Made by a program: the position numbers and the translations under genes
In this document: positions 35,183-42,987 of the stretch, in pieces
How positions within the stretch are numbered: position 1 is the first letter of the stretch
Layout: the number at the start of each line of letters is the position of its first letter
NCBI GenBank assembly: GCA_964351595.1
Contig: CAYGOT010000018.1
Location: forward strand, 6,499 to 70,498
Direction: 5' to 3'
Length of the DNA stretch: 64,000 nucleotides
Source of the DNA: UBA6059 sp964351595
GTDB taxonomy: Bacteria > Bacteroidota > Bacteroidia > Cytophagales > Cyclobacteriaceae
The notes under the pieces: generated by a model
The model's input: only the letters and a program-made list of their open reading frames with translations
Told to the model about the DNA's origin: nothing
Databases searched by the model: none

Positions 35183-35642
35183 TTTTCCCTCCTGTTTTTT
35201 TCATTAATTGTGTATGCTTGATCTGGATGTTGTGCGAGAATCCCTTGCACATGTCATAGATGGTGAGCGCAGCAACTGACGCGCCGGTCAGCGCCTCCAT
35301 CTCTACCCCGGTTTTCGACACGATGGTCGCAGTGCAGGTGATGACGATCTCTTTCGCTTCGTTGAGCACGATCTCCACATGGCAGCTGTCGAGCCCGATC
35401 GGGTGGCACAGGGGTATCAAATCTGGCGTCCGTTTGGCACCCATTACGCCTGCCAGGATCGCCGTTTGGAAGACGGGTCCTTTCTTGGTGTGTATCTCAT
35501 CATTTTCCAATCTGGCGATGATCTCAGGGTCGAGTATTACCACACTCTGCGCTACCGCAATGCGTTTGGATGGCTGCTTAGTACTGACATCTACCATGGT
35601 AGGATCACCGGTCTTGGTGAGATGTGAAAAGGACTTTTCCAT
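35163..35642 (-). CDS. moaC: Cyclic pyranopterin monophosphate synthase
   Basis: The 159-residue protein has MoaC motifs MVDVSTK, KGPVFQTAILAGVMGAKRT, LIPLCHPI, GVEMEALTGASVAALTIYDMCKG and the final KTGGKS. It converts the MoaA product to cPMP in molybdopterin synthesis. It is the first gene of the moaC-mobA-mocA-like operon. moaA, moaD and moaE are not in the window. Confidence 0.96.
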   Translation of the reverse strand: MEKSFSHLTKTGDPTMVDVSTKQPSKRIAVAQSVVILDPEIIARLENDEIHTKKGPVFQTAILAGVMGAKRTPDLIPLCHPIGLDSCHVEIVLNEAKEIVITCTATIVSKTGVEMEALTGASVAALTIYDMCKGFSHNIQIKHTQLMKKTGGKSDFERA

Positions 35643-35778
35643 ATCGTATACTTCGTTGATGGATTAACCGCGAGCAGCTCTAGTTAGTTTCGCTCCTCAT
35701 CCACATATGTAATTTAGCGATTCATTAGAACTGTTGTTTTCTCAAAGCAGTTTATACCTTTATCATAATAAGCCGCTT

Positions 35779-36927
35779 ATGAAACTCACTAATCAGGAAC
35801 TCGTCAGATACAGTCGCCATCTCAACTTGCCCAACTTTGGTGTGGAGACACAGCAGAAGTTGAAAGATGCGAAAGTGCTGGTGGTGGGTACAGGAGGTCT
35901 TGGTGCACCGCTACTCCAGTACCTGACCGCAGCAGGTGTAGGCACAATAGGAGTAGTCGATTTTGACACTGTGGACGAGACCAACCTCCAGCGGCAGGTG
36001 CTCTTCGATACCAACGATATTAATCAACCAAAAACGGCAGTTGCCATTCGAAAGCTGAAGGCACAAAACCCAGCCATCGAGTTTCATGAGTACAATCTAA
36101 GACTGGACTCCTCCAATGCGTTGGATATCATAAGGGACTATGATGTAGTGGCTGATGGCACTGACAATTTCCAGACGCGGTACCTTGTCAATGATGCCTG
36201 TGTATTGCTCGACAAGGTTAATATCTACGCCTCGATCTTCCAGTTCGAAGGTCAGGTAAGCGTCTTCAACTATACCTTCCCTACCGGGGAAAAGGGCCCA
36301 AACTATCGTGACCTCTTCCCAACACCACCTCCGCCAGGTATGGTACCGAGCTGTGCCGAAGGAGGTGTGCTGGGCGTCCTACCGGGAATTGTTGGGAGTT
36401 TGCAAGCCTCCGAAACCATTAAGGTATTGACGGGCATGGGGGAGCCCTTAGCAGGAAAGCTATTCCTCTTCGATGCGCTGGACTTCAGCACCCGCACCAT
36501 GAACGTTCGAAAGGAACCAGGCAATCCGATCTCTGGCGAGAATCCCACCATCACCGAGCTGATTGATTATGATGAATTTTGTGGTATCAAACAGCTTGAT
36601 GTTAATGAAATCAAGTCGATCACTGTCAAAGAACTAAAAAGCTGGCAAGACGATGACGAGGATTTTCAGCTCATTGATGTACGCGAGAACTATGAATATG
36701 AGTTTTCCAACCTCGGAGGTCTGCATATTCCAGTAGGTGTGATTGTCAATCACTTAACTGAAATCTCAAAGGACAAAAAGGTGGTGGTGCACTGCAAAGG
36801 TGGAGGGCGCAGTGCTAAGGCTATCGAGTTGCTCCAAACGCGACACGGATTCGACAATCTGTACAATCTGGAAGGTGGAATCTTGGCTTGGAAGGAGGAG
36901 GTGGATGGTGAGATGGAGGTGGCGTAA
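35779..36927 (+). CDS. moeB: MoeB/ThiF-family adenylyltransferase with C-terminal rhodanese domain
   Basis: The start ATG 35779 (MKLTNQELVRYSRH) gives 382 residues. An E1-like domain (1-250) has the ATP loop VVGTGGLGAPLLQYL and catalytic Cys in VPSCAEGGVLG. The rhodanese domain (about 285-382) has active-site loop HCKGGGRS. It activates MoaD/ThiS C-termini and moves sulfur to them. It is divergent from moaC. Its 3' end is copied at 38642-38908. Confidence 0.9.
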   Translation: MKLTNQELVRYSRHLNLPNFGVETQQKLKDAKVLVVGTGGLGAPLLQYLTAAGVGTIGVVDFDTVDETNLQRQVLFDTNDINQPKTAVAIRKLKAQNPAIEFHEYNLRLDSSNALDIIRDYDVVADGTDNFQTRYLVNDACVLLDKVNIYASIFQFEGQVSVFNYTFPTGEKGPNYRDLFPTPPPPGMVPSCAEGGVLGVLPGIVGSLQASETIKVLTGMGEPLAGKLFLFDALDFSTRTMNVRKEPGNPISGENPTITELIDYDEFCGIKQLDVNEIKSITVKELKSWQDDDEDFQLIDVRENYEYEFSNLGGLHIPVGVIVNHLTEISKDKKVVVHCKGGGRSAKAIELLQTRHGFDNLYNLEGGILAWKEEVDGEMEVA

Positions 36928-36931
36928 AGAA

Positions 36932-38404
36932 CTAGTTCGATCTTTGAATTGAATAATTGAAGTATTCAAGGTTGAGAGAATTATCAAAAAGGAGTAATCC
37001 ATCTTCTGGTAAGATGAGTGGTCGAGTAAAATCTATGTGAAAGTTTAAGATTTTTTTCTCCTCAATAGAAGTCGAATTGACCTCAAATGAATTAAGATTA
37101 ATAGAGTGCAGGTACCCTTCAGTAAAGAAAATAGCTGAATTTGAAGTTTGCCCTTTATATCTGAACAAGCCTTCCTCTCGGGCGACTAAGCCAACATCAT
37201 ATGGCTGTAAATCTGGCATTCTTCTCGTTGTTTCTGGAAGTGAGATTTTTGTGATAGCCGTTGTTGAATCCTTGGAAAAGTCTATTGCAGCAAACACCAC
37301 ATCTTTAGTAATAAATTGGTCAGTCCAAATCGTAATTGATGATCTTCCACCTGTGAGTATTGCTGTAGCGGTACCAAGTGCTAAAGCCTCCCCAGTATTC
37401 GTGTAACTTTCAAAAGTTTCTCCTAACAAGGCTATAGTTTCCCCGGATACGATCACATCTTGCCAAATTGTTTTTTCTTCATTTAATTCATCGGCTAAAA
37501 ACATGAATTGTTTTGTAAGATCTGATAAATCATATTCCAGACAAAATAACCGTCCTGACTTTTTATGCTTGACTTTTTTACCAAAATAGGTTCGTCCAGC
37601 GACATATAGTTTATTGGTTGAGGCTATATATCTCACTATATCAAGGGAATACTTGCTCGTTTCCGGATTCACCTTTATTGCATCTATCACTTGTCCATTT
37701 TCTTTATTAATTCTACTGAGTACTATATCTGCTTTGTCATCTTTTTTGGTTGCTTCAAGTAAAAAAATGTGCTCGTTATTGATAAAGGAATATAATAAAA
37801 TACTTTGTTCATTAGAATGGTAGGATCTATCCCCAAAATATTTTCCCTTGTAACGATTGATATTACTTATCCACTTTGACTCTCTATTCTTAAGATCAAA
37901 GGCGTGTACCATATAATTCCTCTCATGGTTTCCGTAAAACAGATACGCAGTTTCATTGATGTCATCTAGCAGTACGAACCTTTTTTCTTTGTTCTTAAGT
38001 TTTAAACTGTGGTATGTATAAACTACTTCTTTCACTCCATTGGAAAGCCTACTAATTGTAGTTTTTTTAAGTATACTCTCATACATGACTGCCCACGATT
38101 CACCTTTAAAGTAGAAGGGCAACTCTAAATCATTATTACCTTCCAATAACAGTCTTGTTTCCCGTATTTCACCTAATTCATTGATATCAAATATTGAATG
38201 TGTTGTGAACTGTTCATTCTTTTTTTCTAATCCAAGAATATATAATGAATCCGTTTTTCCATAGACAGTGTTTTTTAAGTCCAAGCCACCTGTTTGAGGG
38301 CTTTTTTTCAGGACTGGCCCAGTTGTCAAAGTATATTGGCTAACACTATCTAGGGAATTCGTTAGAAGAAATACTATTAAAACAGTTCTTGGAATAATAT
38401 CCAT
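36932..38404 (-). CDS. Secreted orphan protein, unknown function
   Basis: From ATG 38404 the protein is 490 residues with a signal peptide (DIIPRTVLIVFLLTNS). The rest is beta-rich, with repeated short strands and many Asn/Lys/Glu codons, perhaps propeller-like. I recognise no family. Base composition is clearly more AT-rich than the molybdenum genes before it. It sits between the moeB end and the decayed copy of that end, which suggests an inserted gene. Confidence 0.65.
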   Translation of the reverse strand: MDIIPRTVLIVFLLTNSLDSVSQYTLTTGPVLKKSPQTGGLDLKNTVYGKTDSLYILGLEKKNEQFTTHSIFDINELGEIRETRLLLEGNNDLELPFYFKGESWAVMYESILKKTTISRLSNGVKEVVYTYHSLKLKNKEKRFVLLDDINETAYLFYGNHERNYMVHAFDLKNRESKWISNINRYKGKYFGDRSYHSNEQSILLYSFINNEHIFLLEATKKDDKADIVLSRINKENGQVIDAIKVNPETSKYSLDIVRYIASTNKLYVAGRTYFGKKVKHKKSGRLFCLEYDLSDLTKQFMFLADELNEEKTIWQDVIVSGETIALLGETFESYTNTGEALALGTATAILTGGRSSITIWTDQFITKDVVFAAIDFSKDSTTAITKISLPETTRRMPDLQPYDVGLVAREEGLFRYKGQTSNSAIFFTEGYLHSINLNSFEVNSTSIEEKKILNFHIDFTRPLILPEDGLLLFDNSLNLEYFNYSIQRSN

Positions 38405-38641
38405 TTTTTTAATTGAAGCGTTCCCTAGGTGTTTCAAATCTAAAAATATTTACAAGAAAACTACTGTTTAAGTTATCATTCGACTCAAAACCTTCTTCAT
38501 TACCTCAATCGACTTGAAGACAAGTGCACAGAGATGGATTGTCTAACCATTGACTTTCTTCTTTAAGTTGAGCTCAAAGGTGACATCAAGATCAATTTGA
38601 TTACTATGACATATGGATTAAATAACAAGTAGGAATCAAGA

Positions 38642-38908
38642 ATGGGCTTCCAACTCATCGATGTGCGCGAGAACTATGAATATGAGTTCTCCAATCTTGG
38701 AGGTCTGCACATTCCGGTAGGTGTGATTGTTAATCACTTGCCGGAAATCTCAAAGGACAAGAAGGTCGTGGCACTGCAAAGGTGGAGGGGCATTGCCAAA
38801 GCTATCGAGCTACTTCAAACGCGCCACGGGTTTGATAACTTATATAATTTGAAAGGGGGAATCTTGGCTTGGAAGGAAGAGGTGGATCAGGGGTTAAGTG
38901 TTGCCTAA
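38642..38908 (+). pseudogene. Decayed copy of the moeB rhodanese end
   Basis: This 88-codon frame is nearly identical to moeB positions about 36661-36927 in the same orientation. A 2-base deletion and a later 1-base deletion, compared with moeB, shift the frame exactly through the active-site loop, so HCKGGGRS becomes ALQRWRGI and the catalytic Cys is lost. The frame recovers at AKAIELLQTRHG. With no E1 domain and no nucleophile it is almost certainly non-functional. Confidence 0.8.
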
Positions 38909-39245
38909 AACAAGCGAAAAGCCTCCAAAGCCCAATTTGGGAGAACTCAAACCAACCAGTAGAAATTCCTCAAAATAGAATTAGTTTCAAATGTAGCTTA
39001 GTGTTTAAGCATGAGAGGCAATACCTTCTTCTATCTGAACTAATTTCAGAATTACTATTTCAAAAGCCTTTCAATAGTACCGTATTGGATTGGTGATGAA
39101 AGGAGGCTCTATATTTAAACCTTACTTCCAGTAAGAGAAAATTTAAAGAATAGCATTTCTTGCACTTATTAGATGCAAATTGAGTGTCATTCTTTTATCA
39201 CGTTCGATAATGTTTAAGGATATGACCCTCTGAAAAATTATTGAT
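38909..39245. other. AT-rich intergenic stretch without a clear gene
   Basis: The 337 bases between the moeB fragment and the glycosyltransferase hold no convincing coding frame, RNA gene or repeat that I can see. Only short open frames without family support occur. Confidence 0.5.
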
Positions 39246-40199
39246 ATGATATATTTTATGATCCCCAATAGTCCATCTCCAAGTTGGGGTATAGGTATGA
39301 TTTTGGAACTCAGTAAAATGTCAAACATACATGATATTGAGAGCCAAGTACTATCAACTGGTAAGGTGAGTATTAATTGGTTTAAAGATAGCCCTGAAAT
39401 CAGTGAATTAGACCACTGTACAGAAGGTATAGCATTGACGGATATCCTGATTGTCCCTGAAGTTTTGGCATCAAACAAAAAAATAGGGCAAGTGAGTTGT
39501 AGAAAATTTGTCCTTATACAAGCCGGATTCTTTATCAATATGGGTTTAAAGGGATCTGCAAATTTCCAGCAATTGGGATTTGAAGGAGCAATTGCGGTGA
39601 TGCCCCATATCCAGAAGATTATTGACAAATTTTTGCCGATTGATTCTTATATCATACCACCATTCGTTCCTGATTTTTTTAGTGAAAAAAGTAAAGTTGA
39701 AGTTGCGAAGAGAGAGCATCGGTTAGTAATATTTCCCAAGCCGCTGTATCGTTCAAATTTCGATTTTGAAATATTGCAAAGTCTCTTAAGGAGCAGAACG
39801 GGCGCGGTTGTAAAAAATAACTGGGAGGTAATTAAGTTGGGTGGTTTTAATCATAATGAGGTCGCAAAGTTGTTATCGACTAGCGCAGTATTCATTAACT
39901 GCAACTGTTTCGAAGCTTTAAATACGACAGTAGTGGAGGCCATGGCTTGCGGCTGTATTAATTTTTGCTACGAAGCTTATGGTGGTCAAGATTTTCTAAT
40001 CGACAGGCACAATGCCTTTGTATTCAATAATAATTATGTTTTTGATCTTGTAGCGTCTGTTTTTGATTACATAGACAATTGGGACTCGAGAGTTAAAGAT
40101 TTGCAACAAGTTCAAGAGGGTGGATATAAAACTGCCTCCCTATATAGTAGATCTTCCACGGAAGTAGCGCTACTACAGTTCTACAATCAAGTGCTTTAA
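39246..40199 (+). CDS. Glycosyltransferase, GT-B fold (GT4-like)
   Basis: The 317-residue protein has an N-terminal acceptor half and a donor half ending with the family motif CFEALNTTVVEAMACGC, the E-x7-E pattern of GT4-type enzymes. It is shorter than usual (about 350-400 residues) because the first domain is reduced. Codons are AT-rich like the preceding islet. It lies upstream of the lasso genes but has a separate 236-base gap, so a role in that cluster is unsure. Confidence 0.7.
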   Translation: MIYFMIPNSPSPSWGIGMILELSKMSNIHDIESQVLSTGKVSINWFKDSPEISELDHCTEGIALTDILIVPEVLASNKKIGQVSCRKFVLIQAGFFINMGLKGSANFQQLGFEGAIAVMPHIQKIIDKFLPIDSYIIPPFVPDFFSEKSKVEVAKREHRLVIFPKPLYRSNFDFEILQSLLRSRTGAVVKNNWEVIKLGGFNHNEVAKLLSTSAVFINCNCFEALNTTVVEAMACGCINFCYEAYGGQDFLIDRHNAFVFNNNYVFDLVASVFDYIDNWDSRVKDLQQVQEGGYKTASLYSRSSTEVALLQFYNQVL

Positions 40200-40389
40200 A
40201 TCAATTGTCAGAGCAATGGTAAATCAACTTATTATGGCTGGTATTATGAAATGCGAATTTTGATTTGATGGGTTTTTGGAACTCCTTTTTTTTAATGAGT
40301 GATACCGGGACATGATTATTCAATATGATCGATCCCGAATAATTCCGTGGCAGGAGTTTTTGATGGTATTCTATATTCGTAGACCAAGT

Positions 40390-40405
40390 AAAGTAGCTAC
40401 TTTTG
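40390..40405 (+). promoter_or_regulatory. Promoter with overlapping palindrome for the lasso operon
   Basis: TACTTTTG (40398-40405) matches TAnnTTTG and overlaps a perfect 14-base palindrome AAAGTAGCTACTTT (40390-40403), a candidate operator. Transcription would start near 40412, 24 bases before the first lasso gene. No strong -33 TTTG is visible. Confidence 0.45.
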
Positions 40406-40435
40406 AGCTAGCCGCTAAATAGAATTAACCCAACA

Positions 40436-41335
40436 ATGAAATATCACTATCAGGCCTTCGGTCTAAGTATTGCGTCTGAAATCGAGCTCCCAGAACTGCC
40501 CACTTTTGAAACTACCGACCCTGATTTAACAATAGCCTTTGGAGAAGCCCCAGATCGGCTTGCAAACCCTATCGCAGAGAATGTACTTGTGCAATCAGCG
40601 CCCAATGAATTTCTATTGACCTATGATGGAGTAGCTAACTATTACGCCACCAATGGTAATAAAATAACCATTCAGGCTGATAAGGAGGCAGATCATGAAA
40701 AAATCAAATTGTTTCTCATGGGCACGGTGTTAACAGCGGTACTTCACCAACGCCAACTCTGGCCTATTCATGCCAGTGGGATCGAGGTTGAGGGAAAATG
40801 CATAGCCTTCTCGGGAATTTCAGGGGCAGGGAAATCCACTACCGCGAGTCAGTTTGCTAAAAGGGGGTATAAGGTGCTTGCGGACGATGTGTGTGCAGTG
40901 ACCATCGATGAACATGGTGTCCCGGTGGTTCAATCTGGCTATCCACAACTGAGGTTATGGAAGGACTCTCTCAATATGTTGGAAGTCGATCACAATGATT
41001 TGACTCCTGTGAGAAATGAGTTAATGAAATTTGGCTATCCGATAGACGATAACTTCAAGCCAGAGCCTATCCCACTCAAAAGGATTTACATGCTACAGAG
41101 GCACAACAAAGAAGGTGTTGAAATAACCGATCTGAAGGGTGCTCAAAAATTTCAGCGCATGATCCGCAGTACGCATAAAGCCGATCTCACCAAGGGCCAG
41201 GGTAATCAAAAGCTTCAATTCCAAGTATGTGGTGATGCAGCGAAGCATATAGACATCAGAGTAGTTAAGCACTCCTACAATCAGAAGGATGTAGATGATT
41301 TTATTGATCAGCTTGAGCAGGATTTCTCAAAATGA
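40436..41335 (+). CDS. HPr-kinase-like protein of a lasso-peptide cluster
   Basis: The 299-residue protein has the P-loop GISGAGKST (residues 127-135), preceded by WPIHASGIEV and followed by LADDVCAV, the pattern of the HprK C-terminal domain. No phosphotransferase-system genes are near. In the paeninodin lasso cluster an HprK homologue phosphorylates the C-terminal Ser of the precursor. Three of the four precursors here end in Ser, so the same role is inferred. The next gene overlaps by 4 bases. Confidence 0.82.
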   Translation: MKYHYQAFGLSIASEIELPELPTFETTDPDLTIAFGEAPDRLANPIAENVLVQSAPNEFLLTYDGVANYYATNGNKITIQADKEADHEKIKLFLMGTVLTAVLHQRQLWPIHASGIEVEGKCIAFSGISGAGKSTTASQFAKRGYKVLADDVCAVTIDEHGVPVVQSGYPQLRLWKDSLNMLEVDHNDLTPVRNELMKFGYPIDDNFKPEPIPLKRIYMLQRHNKEGVEITDLKGAQKFQRMIRSTHKADLTKGQGNQKLQFQVCGDAAKHIDIRVVKHSYNQKDVDDFIDQLEQDFSK

Positions 41336-42246
41336 CGACCATTGATCCAATACCAGATCAAACAACGGAAGAGTATCAACCCACCAAGCGGATCGTCTGG
41401 TTAGCTTCATACCCTAAGTCAGGCAATACGTGGTTTCGTGCTTTTATCAGCCATCTTCTCAAAGAGGAAGAGAAAGAGTTCGATATTAATAATATGGATA
41501 CCCACGGTATCGCTAGCGCGCGTCCATGGTTTGATGAGGTTGCGGGCGTAGCTTCCTCCGATATGAGCTGGGAAGAACAATACACTTTTCGCCCAAGGGT
41601 GTATGAACGAATTGGTGCGCAGGCAAAGAAGGATCTTTACATCAAGGCACATGATGGTTATTTGATTAATAAGGATAAAGAGCCGCTGTTTCCAAAATCA
41701 GTTACCAAACTCGTCGTTTACATCATTCGCAACCCTCTTGATGTGGCAGTGTCTTATGCCCATCACAATGGTCATAAAGACATTAGCCTTTCTATAACTA
41801 TGATGAATGACCAGAATCATGGATTATGCATGAACAGAAACATGTTGCCCAACCAGCTCCCTCAACTCATGGGATCGTGGAGCGGGCATGTCAAAAGCTG
41901 GACTAATCAAAAAGAACTCCCTATCCATATCATGCGCTATGAGGATATGAAGCTTAATCCAATCGAAACCTTCTCAAAAGTTGCTGCGGCGATGGATATA
42001 GCCTTTACAGAAAATGAGATAAAGTCAGCGGTAGAGGCCACCGAGTTTAGCAAACTCAAGTCACTTGAGGAGGAGAAGGGATTCGGCGAAAGAAGCAATG
42101 TTTCAGAACGATTTTTCAGAAAGGGGGAGGTTGGCTCTTGGAGAGAAAAACTAAATGGGGAACAAGTGGCGCAGATCATTACCAACCATAAACCAACCAT
42201 GCTTAAATTTGGATATCTCGACGAAGATGATCAGCCCATTTTCTAA
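41332..42246 (+). CDS. Sulfotransferase (PAPS-dependent)
   Basis: This 304-residue protein has the 5'-phosphosulfate loop YPKSGNTWF (27-35), the 3'-phosphate-binding IIRNPLDVAVSYAHHNG, and the C-terminal RKGEVGSWRE motif matching RKGxxGxW. It should transfer sulfate from PAPS to a hydroxyl or amine. Its place between the kinase and the PqqD-like gene, with tight spacing, makes a lasso precursor the likely acceptor. The modified residue (Tyr, Ser or Thr) is unknown. Confidence 0.88.
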   Translation: MTTIDPIPDQTTEEYQPTKRIVWLASYPKSGNTWFRAFISHLLKEEEKEFDINNMDTHGIASARPWFDEVAGVASSDMSWEEQYTFRPRVYERIGAQAKKDLYIKAHDGYLINKDKEPLFPKSVTKLVVYIIRNPLDVAVSYAHHNGHKDISLSITMMNDQNHGLCMNRNMLPNQLPQLMGSWSGHVKSWTNQKELPIHIMRYEDMKLNPIETFSKVAAAMDIAFTENEIKSAVEATEFSKLKSLEEEKGFGERSNVSERFFRKGEVGSWREKLNGEQVAQIITNHKPTMLKFGYLDEDDQPIF

Positions 42247-42257
42247 CATAACTAGCA

Positions 42258-42542
42258 ATGAGTGAAATAACTTTAACAACTAAAATCCAGAAGAACGATA
42301 ACTGGCTCACTTCAGATATGGATGGAGAGACAGTGATGATGGACATTGATTCTGGTAAGTACTATGCCCTCACAGAGGTGGGCACATCCATCTGGGAGAA
42401 GATAGATGACCCTATCACCCTAGCTGAAATTTGTGATGGACTCAAAGAAGAGTATGAAGTTTCTGCTGAGCAATGTGAGGAGGAAACATTCAAGTTTGTT
42501 GAGATGATCCACAAGTTTAAGATTATAAGCGTTCTGGATTGA
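42258..42542 (+). CDS. Lasso-peptide recognition protein B1 (PqqD-like RRE)
   Basis: The 94-residue protein fits the PqqD fold: strand-rich start (TVMMDIDSGKYYALTEVGTSIWE), then helices with ITLAEICDGLKEEYEVS. PqqD-like proteins of lasso clusters bind the leader peptide and deliver it to the B2 protease. It overlaps the B2 gene by 4 bases. Confidence 0.88.
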   Translation: MSEITLTTKIQKNDNWLTSDMDGETVMMDIDSGKYYALTEVGTSIWEKIDDPITLAEICDGLKEEYEVSAEQCEEETFKFVEMIHKFKIISVLD

Positions 42543-42976
42543 TACTGAAATTTTTTAATCAAAAAGTTACTTTTCAATTACTGGTACTGGAAGCGGTGCT
42601 CTTTTTGTTCATTGGTAGGATGAGCGTGCTCTTATTACCATTTAAATGGATTGCGCCATGGTTAGGAGAGTTTAATAAGGAGACTGATCTTGCCGATGAC
42701 GACAAGCATAGAAAAATGCTTGCTCATATCTTTAACGCGATACATGCGACGAGCAAGTACACATTCTGGAAGAGCAACTGTCTGGCACAAGCTATCTGTT
42801 GTCAGTGGATGCTAAAACGAAGGCAAATACCCTATACCATCTATATGGGTGTGAGAAATGACAAGAATAAGAATCTACTTGCTCATGCGTGGACCAGAGT
42901 GGGTAGCAAGATCGTCACTGGTGCCTACCAATATCAACGGTATACTGTTACTGGGAAATTCGCCTACTTCGCTTAA
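42539..42976 (+). CDS. Lasso-peptide leader protease B2 (transglutaminase-like)
   Basis: The 145-residue protein starts with TTG overlapping the B1 stop. Catalytic Cys81 lies in SNCLAQA and His116 in LLAHAWTRV, the McjB C-terminal pattern. A hydrophobic N-terminal stretch is usual. It removes the leader peptide with ATP-dependent help from B1. The C-protein follows after 11 bases. Confidence 0.88.
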   Translation: MILKFFNQKVTFQLLVLEAVLFLFIGRMSVLLLPFKWIAPWLGEFNKETDLADDDKHRKMLAHIFNAIHATSKYTFWKSNCLAQAICCQWMLKRRQIPYTIYMGVRNDKNKNLLAHAWTRVGSKIVTGAYQYQRYTVTGKFAYFA

Positions 42977-42987
42977 TCACCCTCCCT

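Noticed and set aside
38642..38908. A second functional rhodanese gene
   Set aside because: The active-site Cys is lost by two deletions and the rest copies the end of moeB.
40436..41335. True HPr kinase/phosphorylase of carbon control
   Set aside because: No HPr or phosphotransferase genes are near and it sits in a lasso operon.
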